DNA from: Strongylocentrotus purpuratus
Lineage: Eukaryota; Echinodermata; Echinoidea; Camarodonta; Strongylocentrotidae
Length of the DNA stretch: 64,000 nt
Assembly (NCBI RefSeq): GCF_000002235.5
Contig: NW_022145611.1
Coordinates: 16,403,633 to 16,467,632 of the forward strand
Reading direction: 5' to 3'
The notes below the pieces were generated by a model. It made no database searches and was not told where the DNA came from. It saw only the letters and a program-made list of their open reading frames with translations. Made by a program: the position numbers and the translations under genes. Position 1 is the stretch's first letter, and each line of letters begins with the position of its first letter. Shown piece by piece: positions 11,890 to 26,700 of the stretch.

Positions 11890-14800
11890 GGGAGAATCAG
11901 GCAGAATTCCATGTAAACAAATGAAGACAGCTGACACCTCGTGACCTGACATGACCCCTGCAGGGGCAGCAGCAGACAATCTAAATCCCTTTTTTGTATG
12001 GATCACCCCTGACTAGAAGTGTGATCCACAGCCTTTTCACACACAGCTAAAATTCTATAAACATGACTAGTATAAACGTGTTTCGAACGTGTTTAAACTA
12101 ATCACGAGCCTTTCACACACAGAAATTTCGGTGCGATCGTTAATTGTTTCGTGATTAACTACTGCTCGTAAAATGCGCAGTAGTGCCATTGTGCATTGAA
12201 GGTCATGTCATGTCAATCAAAGCGCACGCTCCATCCAGTTTAAACACGTTTAAACAAGAATTTCCTTTCACACACAAAATGTCAAGCTCTCTAGATACGA
12301 ACTTCGTATCTGCAGCCTGCTTTTAGGGGCGTATGGATCGCGACTTCGTATCTATCCCAACATCGTATAAACGATGTTCACACTGGGAAATTTTGTCTAT
12401 AAACATGTTTAAAATTTTACGATGATTCTAATCATCACTAGATACGATGAATTTTAGCTGTGTGTGAAAAGGCTGCCAGTCGTCTTTGACACAGCTCAAC
12501 TGCTGCTGCTGTTACTCCCAGGAGAGATGCACACTCTGGAGGATTTCACACGACCCTTGCTACACACATACACCTCGACTTATGCAAGTACATAACATAC
12601 AGTATATCAGATGGGTACGCGAGGGGGGGGGGTTTTGGGTTAACCCCCCCCCCCCCTCAATTTTTTTTCTTTTGCTCTAGAGTGGGGGGGGGGGGGGGGG
12701 TTGTGTTGAGTTTTATTTTAAAGTGCTCTCACTACCCCCCCCCCCACCTCCAATGAGCGAAATATCGGGCAGCGCGATTTTCAAATTTGCAAAAACACCC
12801 CTCGAAAAAATTCTACGTATGCCACTGCAGTATATAAAGATTATAAGAATCTCGCTATACTGTATCAAAATCTGATGTTCAAAAGACAAACGGAACACAC
12901 TAATCAGATTATATCAACACGACAAGAAAAAGCACAGATTCAAAGCGTTTCATCCTCATGTTATGCTCATATATACGCCAAAGGTTCAAGGAAAAGGCCG
13001 GGTTTGCCCTTTCATGAATGCGATCATTAGCGTCAATAACAAAAATCAAGAACACCAATCCTTCACATTCTAGATATGCACATTTCTGCTCCATTAGCCA
13101 TGACTAAGGATTGGCAAGACATGAAAAGTTACTTGATCTATGATTGACAAGACAAAAGAACTTATATCGAACATCCTTGCCCTAGGAATTTCGCTTGCAC
13201 ATTACACCAATAAATGGTTATTTTCAGTTGTATCTTTCACCATTCTATGCAGGAGAGAACTTTTCTGAGAAACAGCCTCCATGTTAGGCAGCAACCCACG
13301 CTCATAGGCTTACGTTTCATTCTAATGGCTCTTCTTGCATTACGGCGCTGTTCTAGATACCAAGGTCTACACATGCAGAATACAGCAGCAAACGACATGA
13401 AAATCAGAGCATTAGGAGGCTTAAGCGAATCGCGCGTTCTCTTCTTTCTCACACCTCGAAAAAAATCTGGCAAAGTGGCTCTCAGCTTACCATATTAGCT
13501 GGCATAATACAGTCATCTAGGCACCGGAGCTATAGAGTAATCAAAGAAGCACTACCTCTTTGCTGTAATTGAGAGCTCTGTAAGCGCTCGTCTTAAGCGC
13601 TGGAGATGTGGGTTGAGAAATGAGGGAGGTCTGGATGGCAGCGCTGCGACCGCGCTGGAATAATGCTATTGTTGTGAGAAGGAAGCAGGAAAGAGGAAGA
13701 GCGGGGGGGGGGGGGGAACAGGTCGATTCAGAGCGTGGGGTGGTTGTTGACTTTTAAGAGGGAGATGGGTCAGAGCCTTTAAGACTTCCAACTATGAGGA
13801 AGGTGGATGCATGGATGGATGCATGGAAAAGAACAATATCAAATATATGAATTAAGGCCCATTCAGGCGCAAGGCAGAAGACTGCTAAATAAAAGGCCAT
13901 AATGAAATTCAATATATTTTGTGTAGAGTGTTACTTTATCTTATCACACACTGATATAGAGTCATTTTCACAGGCACCTACCCGAGAATTTCCCAATATA
14001 TTGCCTACTGCTAGCATGAAATGTCCCCAAACTGCCATTATTTAAGGGTGATTCTATTCTATTTTATGTCCTGTACGTCTTTCATCTGATTATTTCATTT
14101 AAAAAATGGACAATTTCTTCATAATCATCATTTAATAATGCAAGTCCTACCTGGGAAAAAACCATTAGTCAATGGTCAAACACCACAGAATTTTAATTTT
14201 TGGATGAAATAAATGGATAAAAGTCATTCATGTATATCGGAAGAGATATTGCACGCGATCATCCCGAGGTGGTATACAACATAGTGTCTGAACAAGGCTT
14301 TAAATGGCTAGAGGGATACCTACTATATTTTATACACAGAAAGGGAGGGCCTATACGGCCACTTGCGCGCTATCCACATTATAAGCTCAGTACAGGAACA
14401 GATGCTGCTACACTGGCCAGTGAGATGAGTCATAGGACGAAGATGGGTAGATTAGTAGCCTAGTAGGAATGGGTGTGAAGAGCTAGATTGGATAGCGGGG
14501 GCAGGTAATGAGAGACGGCAACAAGAGGACAGAATGATCAATACTGGAGAAAAACAAGATTGCAGAAAGATAAATGGAGATGGAATTGAAAATGGAAGTA
14601 GGACAGCAATCTAGGAGAAGTGGGCTAGTAATCGGTAACAAATAATATCCTTGGATTCAGAGGAGAGAAACCATAGAAGGATGGTAAGGACAAGGAGTGC
14701 AGAAGATAGGAAACATGAGAAGAGAGCAAGATCAAGAAAATACAAGAGTAGATGAAGCAGAGAAGAAAAAAGATAAGAAAAAAGAAAAATGAATTGGGAA

Positions 14801-17704
14801 AAGAAATATATAGATATCAATATAAGCACAAGATAAACAAAGATCTTTATTACATAGGAGTAGGGAAGCAGTGAGTGTGATCGTAAGTCCTCTCAAATCC
14901 TAAAGGAAATACTGCATTGAACTAGAAGAAATCAGATCACAAGCGGCGTTGATAACCACAATCACCTTTTTACCGAAACAAAATTGACTGAAGAAGTAGA
15001 AGTAGTATCTTCAAAATTATAGTCTGTTTTGGTAGAACTTCGTCATGGTTGTTCTTTTTTAAGCAGATATAAGACACATAAGAAGTTTGCAGCGAAATCA
15101 CTGATGCCATGAGGAAGAAAGAAGCGGAAGGAAAGGTGATATGATGCAAAATAACAGAGTAAAAGAAAGAGAATTCAGGAAAGAAATAAGAAAAAGGAAA
15201 TATATTTCAACCCTGCTCAGGACAATGCCCTGGATTCTCCGCTCAGTCTTAACGTGAATGTTAAGATTTGCAAGAAATACTGGAAAAAATAAGGATTGAA
15301 TCGCTACTAGGATATCAGCTCGCACCAATAAAAGAAAAGATTGTGCAAGCCAGGCTATACCTTCCAGGTATTACAAACGAAGAATGAATCATCTGAAATC
15401 CTATCCTTCAATACCATCAATGAACTCCAAACCTTGCAGGTTGGATAAGTATACAGAATATGATCGCAAATTCAAGGTTCATGGATTTTTAATGCAATAG
15501 TGTTTCGATCGTTTGACGCACTGATACTACTTGAGTAAAATTAAAGGATTAATGCCATAAAATAAATGTCAATATTTTGTGGTTGTAATTGTTCCTTTCC
15601 TATACTATCTACCCTTTAAAAAAATATATTATCTGTCTGCCTCAAGCTCTGCTTTCTTTATTATATCAAATGTTTCTTCCATTTCACAATATTCCCTTCC
15701 ATTTTCTAAATAGAGTTTCATGGAATGGTATATGTAGAAATGTATTTTATTTTGTATCCATGAAAATATAAATACTAAAATTTAATATAATCTCAAGAAA
15801 ACCCGACGGATTACATGCATGCAAAATATGATAAAGCAGCCTCTAGCTGTAATTTCAATACACAGAATGGGTGTGTCCTCAAATGTTCTGACTAATCTAA
15901 TAATAACAAAGAGACGGACTGGGATTCAGAATGGATGTTGCTCATCCTTTCAAGAATATGCGTTTCCAACAAGACTCTATTGAGTGAGCAAATATAGACA
16001 CAATTGGGATTCCAGCATCTTCAAACGGCATGTTGCCTTATGACCAAAGTCCCAATATTAAAGAAATACAATGTTAAAGTGTTTGCATTCTGGATATGTA
16101 CATATTTCTTGACATTCACTGGTAGAAGTTTGAATTGGAATACAAACGAAAATGGGTACATTCACATTCACGTGTATATTTATTCTTTCTACATCACTTA
16201 ATTACATAATTTCATCTACTATAGACTAAAAACATATCCTTGCAGCAGCTTTGACTTGTGAATCCCTTTTTTATTTATTGACTTAAATCAAAGAAATTGA
16301 TGTAAAATTTACAGGAGCCTATATATGCTTGTAAAAAAAATGCTTATAAAAAAAACAACATCTACATATGTGGGCATGAAATCCTGAAATCAGAGCAACA
16401 TATTGGGTGTGTCCCTATACATCTTCTGACTCATCTCATGTCCATAAATACCATGAGATGGAGATGATGAGTGGATGTTGCTGATTCTCTCCCTTGATTA
16501 AAAAAAAAATTGTACTCAGTAGATACAATGCACTCTCCTCCCAAAGATGGACAAATTAAAAGAGTGGATCATTTTCTTATTTTGCCCTTCTTTCTTGTAA
16601 TAGATTTTAAATTGGAAAATACTATTTATACACACACTCTTTCCTCAAACACAAATCAATGGAACATTTGCTCTGTCTCTTTAATAAGATATATAATAGA
16701 TTTTACGAGACAGAATGGCGTACACCATGACAAATCAATAATCCATTCATATACTTGTATCTATTATTCATCAAGGATTTAGTTCCCCCACATAGATTAT
16801 CCCTCATTCTTACAAATTCAGTTTTTAGATTACATTAACATTAAAACGGAGCATTAGAGCCTTGGGTGATCTGTATTAGAGTAATGAAGTTTCATTGTCA
16901 TTTATACATGTATGTAAGCTTTAGTATACCAATGAGTTCCCATAGCTAGTGCACAACTCTTGTTTGAATGAGCATTTTGTATGAAGGACATGAAAGTATA
17001 AGAAACAGCATGAGTGTGTATCAGAAAAGAATAAAAACTATCCAAATTATGAATTTGCATTCTTGGTAAGAACATATTCAAATATTGAACATGCACTCAA
17101 TGTATGCTTAACTCAGATTTCGCCCAAGGCAAACTGTGACGCACATTAACTTGTTACTTGTGTGGAGTATTTTGTAGTTTGTAAGAAAGGGAATTTTCCT
17201 ACATTTTCTCAACTCAGCAAAGATACAAATTGATGAAATTGCATGACTTTCCCCCGTTATTTCATACAGAGGACCACCCTACACGTAAGTAAATATTGTT
17301 GTTCTTTGAAGAATTTTTTTTTAATGAACTACCCCTATTAAAATAGAAAATGTAATGATTATTAAGTGCACTTTCTAAGAGAAAAATAAGAAACTGGCAT
17401 AGCTTGAACTCAAAATCAAATTTGCACTTGAGATTGAAATTTGAAAGTACACCATTAAATGGGAGAATGAAATCATATAAAACAAACAGAAATCAGCAGA
17501 CTGGAAACATTACAAGAGTCAGGAGCAGGGCAGGATATGAGAGAGGGAGAGAGGGAAAAAATGCAAGAAATAGGGAAAAGGGAAGGAGAGAAAGAGAGAT
17601 ATTGAGAGAGAAAGAGGGAGAAAGAGAGAGAAAGATAGAGAGAGAGAGAGAGAAAGAGAGAGAAAGAGAGAGAAAGAGAGAGAAAGATAGAGAGAGAGAG
17701 AAAG

Positions 17705-17735
<31 letters not shown>

Positions 17736-20700
17736 AGGAGAGAGGGAGAGAGATTAACAATATGAATGGTGAGGAATATGGACGGAGTGGAGAGTGAAGA
17801 AAAACAGGGAAACTGACAAGGAAACAAGGAATTAGGCACAAGAAGCCATCCAATTTCATTTAAGTACAATCAAGGAGATGAGCTTGAAATAAATCATACT
17901 GCAATGTGAATGGCAAACGAGGATGAGACAGACTCAACGACGGAGAGTATCTTCTTCGGACTCCTTGCTACGACAAAGGCATTGAAACAAGGAGACGCAC
18001 GCCACTATTTAAAGAAAACATTCCTCGCTTTTCATTTAGTCTAATGAATAGGAGTCTAGGTGCGAGACAAAAGCCCAAGGCAACTCATTTCAATAGATTG
18101 CCTCGATCTTCCCATCAATACTACTGGACAAAATTCAAGGACTAGGGGGTAATCATGAATGAAAGTTTGAATTGGAACACGTCCTGGGTGTTGGGATAGC
18201 ATGTGTCATCACCCTAGAAATGTTTACATTGAAATAAAGTATATAGTTCTGCCTTTGATCATAGCAATCTGTCTAATTGGTTTGGCTGGATCTAATTAGA
18301 GGAGAAGAAATCAAACAATTTACACCTTGATCTAATTAAAACTGTAAATGCATGTGGAAGAAAATTGCAAACTAACGTTGATGGAGCTACTCACAGATAA
18401 ATTATTATTTAAGAGCCAAAATAACATTTGCACAGCAATTTGGATAGATTCCTACTCATAAATAATAATACTGTTGACAATCTTTTTTTCATGAATTGAA
18501 CACAGCCTAGCTTGGCTGTCAAGATGGCGTGCGTCAGTACTCTGGGAATGTTTATATTAAAATAGTGTATGGATCTGCCTTGGATATTGGCAATCTGTTT
18601 GAGTGGTTTGACAGGATCTAATTACAGAAGAAGAAATCCAACAATTCTTACCTTCCTCTACATACATTATGGAAGAAAATTGCAATGTACTAATTGTACC
18701 AACATCAATGGAGATTATTCACTGATAAATTAATATTTGAAAATCTGAAATAACTATCAGATATATTTGCACAATAATCCCAATGGATTCTTCCTCATAA
18801 ATAATGTTATTGACAAATAAGATTTTGTTTGCATTGGAAGTTTTGGAACACAGCCTAGAGAGCTGTTGTGATGTAGATATGTCATCATTCTGGGAATGTT
18901 TATACCAAAGCAAGGTATACATCAGCCTTTGATCTTGGCACTCTGTATAATTGGTTCGACAGAATATACATGTAATCAAAAGAAGATAAACTAACAATCC
19001 TTACCTTGCATGTATCTTAAAAAGTACCGACATCAATTACGAATGATGTACCGGACATTTTTAAAAGTACACTGTTACCAATAGAGTTGAAATAAATTCT
19101 TATTACTTTTTTACCTGAAATAATTGTGACAAGATGATATTATATTCTTGATAGATAAAATGTTCTGATCAATAATGAATAAAGTTTGACATATGCAAAA
19201 AATGTATATAGAGAAGAAGATAGCAGCTTTCCGGGGACAAAAACATATTTAATTGGCTGTGGCATAGTGAAGGAAGTCAAGTTGTAAGAATTCACTTTGG
19301 TTCACGTTTTTATACTATTTCTAGAAATATGCTTCCTTGAATGAGCTTCAATGGAGGTCAAACATCTGATCTTGCGTCCCTTCATAAAATGCTATAGAGA
19401 AGAGTCTATGAAAGTAGAGCAAGTAGATGCAGATGTAGAATGAGCAGGAATTATTCCGAGGTACAATGAAGTAGGCCCATAAGTTATTCTAAGTAGTGAC
19501 TGGAAAGCATCTGGTTGGAAAACTGTTGCCAGAGTTGTAATCTCAAACTCATCTGTGTATGTACAAGCAGGCTAGATTATACATACTGTATGATAATTTG
19601 GAGATTAGTAATTTGTATATCAATCCAGAGATTTATTTACTCTACTTAAATATTATATAATGGGCCATATCTCTACTTCTGGCAATAAACAAATCAACAG
19701 TGTGAACTTGGAGTGAATCTCAGCCTCATGCTATTCTGGTACACTTCATATATCAATTTCTGAATGTATGATTTGTAAATTATCAAATTCTTCAGGCCCT
19801 AGAATACTTACATGAGGTTCTTTCAATTCCAGTCCCATTAATAAGTATAAAATGTTCAGTTCAATATTGATATATCCACCTGTCTTTCCTCTCAGACTCT
19901 AATAAAATATTTCCCAATCTCCAGAATACAAGAGCGCCTTTATCCCCCACTCAAATGCACAAAGGAGCATGAGTAATCCATTGTAGCGACAAAGGCTGGC
20001 CTCAAATCGCGAGTGGACTGGCCTACTCCTTCGCTTTCCACAGACAGACCAACCGTCAAGAACAGGTGAAATTGGACCTATTCTTTGGGCATTTGATGCT
20101 GAATAGCCGCTGTGGTTTTCACTCTGAAAATGAAAGTCAATGGTGGCCTCTGTCTGGAAGCGGCTATTACACACCTGTCCTTCATGAGCTACCAGTTCAT
20201 AGAAATTCAATCAGCTTAGAATAGATATGTTTTATAGTTATACCAAATAAAGGACAAGCAAGCCTGATTAAATGTACCCTCATTAATTTACAGGCTAGGC
20301 CTCATGATCCTCTACAAGATGTAGAGAGAAAAAATAATGGAAAAAAAAAGTTGCATTGTAATACTAAGGAGTTGTAATAACAACTCCTTTGTACTATGCC
20401 TGAATGAATTATAGATCTCCATCTCAAGATCAGAGCTTAGAAAGATGTTTGTTTGATTTGTCATTGATTGCTTGATTGACAATAAGGGTCTTTTTGAGCT
20501 TGGTTTCTCTTTTGGAACCACACTTCAAAGGTTCATTGTTCAAGTTCATTTGCACTTCAGATGACATGGATGTGACCTCTGTACCGGGTAATCACATTCA
20601 GTAGAGAAATACATTTTTGAATGTTTAATTCAAAAGCGGATAAATGTGCAAACATTCTTAGAAATACAGCCTCTCTGTCTCATGCTAAAATTAAAAATGA

Positions 20701-23700
20701 TTTTTTTTTTCTTTCTTTTCTTTCCCATATGCCAAGGAGGCCAATCTCATCTGATAATTGGATTTGTGAACAACTTTTGACTAAAAATTATCTAATTAAT
20801 AATAATAATATTAATATTTAATTTTTATATAGAGCTTAATACAAATGTCTCTAGCGCTTTACAAATATACTGTTAGGGTGCATTGTGAGTTTATACCTGT
20901 TGCAGATATGGTAAGTTCGAATTGATAATGAAACAAAGATCTGGCAATTGAAAATTTATCAAATCCTGTTAGCTTAGTGGCCACAGAACGAGTCACCAGG
21001 CATTTCTAAATGTGATGTATTTAGGAAGCAACTTATTCATTTATTCCCAGTTGCAAACCTTATGTATCGCTTGCTGTCAAACTATCCCTGCAAACAGAGT
21101 ACCAAATTATACATGTAGTACTTCCTGCTTTAATAACTGCAGGGTATGACGCACTACTGTACAAATCCTTTACCCATTGAATAAGCTTCCAAAAGTCCAT
21201 GTAGTTATGGAAATAGTTACCCTATTCAGCTCTCACTACTGATCCCATGTAGCGCATTCACCCCCACAACACTGAATAATCCCGGTCGTACAATGCGATA
21301 AAGCCATTCATCCCTGGCTGAGTGAAGCTAGGGCTCAAGCCACTCAGCTTATTTAGGTGTTGGACTGTTCGTTACAAGCCATCCATCATTTGATTCATGT
21401 TTGACACACATGTACATGTATAGGTCTATGATTTACTATGAATATTAATTTCAGACAATAATTTACTGACACAGCAATAGCGAATGAAGTTCTTGCCTAG
21501 AGATGTTCAATTCAGTTTTGAATTGGTCTCCTAAAATGACAATTTCCAAACATATTTAAAACTTGTGAAAATAAGTAACAAGAAAAATATCATTTGGTGA
21601 AGCAGAAAGCTGTGCCTTTATAGATGTTCAACAGAATCAAATACGAGTCTGTCTCATAAAATGAAATGAATATTTTAAATACGTTGGAAATTTGTATGGA
21701 AATAAAATAAATGCAGTTGAAGAAGAGAGGAAAGTATCTATAGTATATATTTTTATAATTTTGTTGAACAAGAAAAGTAGCCTATGATGAACTGTACAAT
21801 GTACTTGTAAATGTAGTTCTAAACATAACTAAACAAGTCACTATTTTCATAGTACAAGACTATTTTTACGACTATATTTATGAACTTGCATAGGCAATTT
21901 TAAAGCCAAGGTTCTTGCAGCAAACTGTACTTTGGAAAAGGACATACTGGTACATAAATAGGCCGATATGACGTCATCCAACCGTTTGTTTGTTTTTAAT
22001 ATCTGAGGGCACTGGCGTCCTGTCATTACCTAAGGGTAACTCATCACTACGGAATGTCATTCAAGTTTATTATCACTACTCACGAGCATCTCTACCTGAC
22101 ACATATGTATACGGGATGACATAGTTTTGGGGCACCAGTCCTGATTGATCACTCAGACTGGGTCTAGTTTAGCAGACTACTGCACAGATGCTACATGTAT
22201 AAAGTTCCATAGATTAATGAGATAATCCTATCTCAACAAAATATGAGTGAAAATACATATCAAACTATTGTCTTAAATGTACAAATTGGCTTGGCTCAAG
22301 TCCTTGATATATTTACTTTAATTTTTTTTTTTAAAAGGCAGAGACTCATAATAGTGTCTGGGCCTCAAGACTAGCATTGTAAGTTGTGATTAGGAGATGT
22401 CAAACATTTGGTATTTGGCAAGATTATATTTTATCATTAAAACAATGTAGGGATGGATTATGCTGCAAAAGGCATTCAGAAGATGGCCTCCTTGCCCTTC
22501 CCATTCCATCCTTCCTTCTTTTTCATCTTTCATATAGGAGCAGAAAAGAATTCCTTTTTGATACTCAGTACACACTTTAAACATGGACATGCTTTAAAGC
22601 CCTGACTTCCACTGGGATGAAAAAAGAGCAAACATTGCAACTTAAAGATGAAGTTGAGTTCTGGTCATGCGATTGAATTGTGAAAGAAACGGTGTGGAAC
22701 CGACCAGAAAAGGTTGATCATCTAGCATATAAGAATTTGTGTATATTGCAAGGTTCTGGAATCATCAAAATGATAAGAAATTTAGCCAAGTCTTGGTAAA
22801 GTTACAAACACTGCACATAAAGATATATATAGGACTACACGAACACGTGGCGTAAAAAGCCGGCCCCCGATTTTTACGATGTTACATGCATATTTAGAAT
22901 ATGAAGGCATTTGAAGAGCCATGCTTTTCAGGGAACATGTCTTAAAATGATGTTCTTCCACACTTGCATAATAAGAATGAGTAATGCTCTCAAATTATTT
23001 TTCACCTCTTCCCAGAACTCAACCTTCTCTTTAATTGTCATCCTCTTTAGAAAAAAAAACATCTTCTCACATTTCCATCTACACCTAGAGCTGTCAAATG
23101 AACTTCACTTGAACCCTCGTTACAAAATACATTTGAAATGGGATAAACAAAAACCAGAAGGCAGTCAAAGAAATGGATACCTCGATGATCAATGTTTGTA
23201 TCATTCTTCTTCCCACTCGTCAATTCAAAGAAAAGCTGCATTTACACTGCAAGCAGAAAATCATACATTTTTCTCACATCCCAGTGTTTTGTCATCTCAA
23301 AAAACTAAATTAAAAAAAATCCTCATTGGAGTGTGTTTTTTGTTTAAATGTCAGCAGAAATTCCACTGATTTTTGCAGTGTGAATGCCCGCTCTCGAAAC
23401 ATCGGTAAATGATTCCGGTTTTAGGTCACGTGACTCTCCTTCCCTTCCATGTGATTGCAAGCAGAGTAGGGACAAGTCGCACATGCACACTACTCACCGC
23501 AAAATGGGAGTGAGCAAACACCAATGGTTTTATGGGTTTTTCTGTAGTGTAAATGGCAGTCCCCCAAAATCGATGATTTTTCAAAATGGTGTTTGAGCTG
23601 TGTAAATGGGCTTACTGAGACAGTAATTGGAAATATAATCCTCCGCATAGCTCATGTGACAGTTGGATTACTAGAAACGCTCTGAAAATTAAGGTGTGAC

Positions 23701-26700
23701 AGATTTTGATTGCAAGCTTTACAGACTTTGCAGATCTATTTTACTTCATAAGGTGGACAATAAGAAAATGAAAAAGAGATGCAATACTGCAAGTATCGAT
23801 GCTGATCAAATTTGTTTAATTGGAAGGAATTGATATTCATGGGAATGCAATACCCACTCAGGAAAAGAAACGTGATTAATCTACATGTATAGGGGAAACC
23901 CCTAGTTGTGTTGTTGAGAAGGGCCACTGTCCTATCCAAACAGTAATCTCTATCATGGAATTCAAGAATAGCAATGCAGTTACTAACATGGATTAATCAG
24001 ACACTAACATAACTGCCATCAAAGGTACAAGTATTTCTTCACTTGGGGGTTTTCTTTTCGCACTAAAGAAAGAGGCCCTGAACGAAAGAATTCCCTATAC
24101 TTAGAATCATGAAAGAGATGAATAGGTAAATGATTTAATAAATGAAATAACATGTAAGAAGGTCTTTACATAATTTCTTTGGTCCCACAAATGTATTGTG
24201 TACACCTTTTGTTCAAATCATTCCAGTGTTGATATTTGTTATTTTAACCACAACAATCTCTAGAGGAACACATAAGTTGTCAAAATTTACCTCATACAGA
24301 TATGATGTAGGCATACTGGGTTACTACTCCGGGAGTTGTATTAAACCATTAGAATATTGATGCTGCAGGAAATTTAGGATTCATTCCTTGTGGAGCATTC
24401 ATCGCTCTTGGTTTTCTTTCCCTAGGAAATACACTTACTAATCAATCAAACTGGACCATATCTGTAAAATTTTCAAGATTTTTAAAAATGTATTCATGTT
24501 TCAAGTCAATACCTCTATAAAATTGTTTTCCTTTTACAATAAATAAGCTTAATCTTTGGTAAACTATCAACAGATTTTTTTTTGCAATTACTGGGATAAC
24601 AAAAATATATTTTCAGGAGAAATGTCAAGAAGTTAATTTCTTTCCTTTTCCTTTGGAAAATTCCTGTCATCTCCCATACAGTCTGTAAAGTGGGATTAGG
24701 CCCTGAAATCTGTTTCTGCGCAAGGTTAGACTTGCCGGCGGTGGAGTCGATCTATAGTCACAATTGTTGTTGTTTTTTTTTTTTTTTTTTGGGGGGGGGG
24801 GGAGGCAAATGCAGAACTCAGATCTCAGCAGTTTTTTCTTAATAGGATATAGAGTATAGACAAATAAAGTAGGACATAAACTTATACAAAAAAATGATAG
24901 CAATAACATTTTCTTACCTTTAAATCTTCAGATGAGCTACCATCTCTTAGGGTTGTCTTCTTCTTTGGTCTCCTCCCTGAATAATACAAAATAAAAGTAG
25001 ATTATTATACCAGATTAACAATATCAACAAAAATTTGCACACCAAAATCTAGAAAGCTATTCATCAGTACAGTTGTAATGTTAATTTTCTGCATCCCCAA
25101 GAAGAAAAAAAAGAAAAGAGTACAACATGGTACCATGCCAAGATATAAAGTGTGCTAAAGGTGTTACAGGGTAACCTAATGGCTTCAAATGAACATTGCT
25201 GCATAAATGATGACTTTTTTGAGTCTGGAGACTATTGGTTCGAAACTCACAGTCTTGTCAAGCCGATACAAAGAAAAATAGAAGTTTCTTGAAAACAAGT
25301 TTCTCGAACACAACCACAGACACGCTTTGATTACATGCCCCAATTACGAGATGGCATCTGAGATAAATTTGTAGATGTGAAAAAATGAACATATCATTCT
25401 ACTTCTAGTTACAAAAAAAAATGCCTATTTTATGGCTCACTCCACACAGTGTACGTACAAGTATCATGGAAAGCACTCTTCTGCTGTAACACAACTGCCA
25501 TTATTACAGACACCGATCTAATCAAGAAACAAATTCATCAACGGCCAAAGACTGATTGAAGGAAATCCATCAAAGACCAGACCTCAATATGCTGTGCAAC
25601 TCGTCTGGACTGTCGCGGCGGTGGTGATTGTTAGGAGAGCTTGTTGGGCAAAAGCCAACCTTCTGTAAATAGAAGCCAGTCTAGATAGATCCCTCCCATT
25701 AGTCAAGCACAATGATGGTGAAATAATATAAAACTCCATCAAATTCCATCTTCGCTCCTGAGGTCAACCTTGTCAGGCAAACAGCGTGACAAGGCCCGCC
25801 CCTTTTGTGGACTCCCTCCCCACCCACTCGCTGGCTTTTTCATGGCCACTCTGTCGTGACGTAAAGTGCAGCGGGAATACAAGTCATGATCCATAAATAT
25901 GAAATTCAATGTCGTATTCTCTTGGAGGTTTTCTGGGTGTTTTCAGAAATAATATGAAGGTGAAGCTCTGAATTAAACCGGGTTGTCGCACAGGACAGGA
26001 TTGAATTGTCACAGGTGTTATGCAGTAGGCCTACATATTGAGTGAGTGCTAGATTTGAGAGAGGAGAATGTATTAGAATGCATGGAGTAAAAGATACAAA
26101 TAGTGTATTTCCAGCTTTAGTTATAAACATATTGACCATACAGTATACATGCAGACTTTCAGAACTGCCAAACATGTAGGAAGTCATATAAATCTGAAGC
26201 AAGCAAATGTGGAGTAATAAGATCGGTGTGGCTTTAGGCATTGTGGACACCAAAACAACATCATGTGATGATCCCTACATTCTGTACAATTTTAATCTGC
26301 TCACTTTATACAAACATGTACACATGCCATGGTAGCAAAATTGCTATTTGGCAAAGTTTAGTTCATTTTCCAGATAAACAGGCCTATCTTTTTAGATCAG
26401 AATACATACAATGGTTTATTCTTTCTAGTCTTCAGTCAAACAAGTCAGCATTGTTCGCAAAAACCTGTCTAGATTACACGAGCACAGAGACATCAAACAT
26501 TATCTGCTTCAGAATTGAATTTTGTTGTGGATTATTTCCGGGAAAGGCGGGAATCAAATGAGTGGGAGTTACACTGTTATTCACACTGAATCATAGATAT
26601 ACATTACATGCATGGTGTTATATGGTTCTATTTCGGAACTGCATACTACATAAAAGAATGCAGTTTTGTAGGCCTACGCATATTACGTCATCCATTGACT

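Noticed and set aside
17404..17869. Open frames of 116-128 residues on both strands
   Set aside because: Translations of a purine repeat (Arg/Glu or Ser/Leu).
19899..20210. 103-residue minus-strand open frame
   Set aside because: No family resemblance and no in-phase splice partners; likely chance.
22911..23369. 152-residue plus-strand open frame
   Set aside because: Runs from inside a TTAA MITE through unique DNA into a fold-back element; no domain-like sequence.
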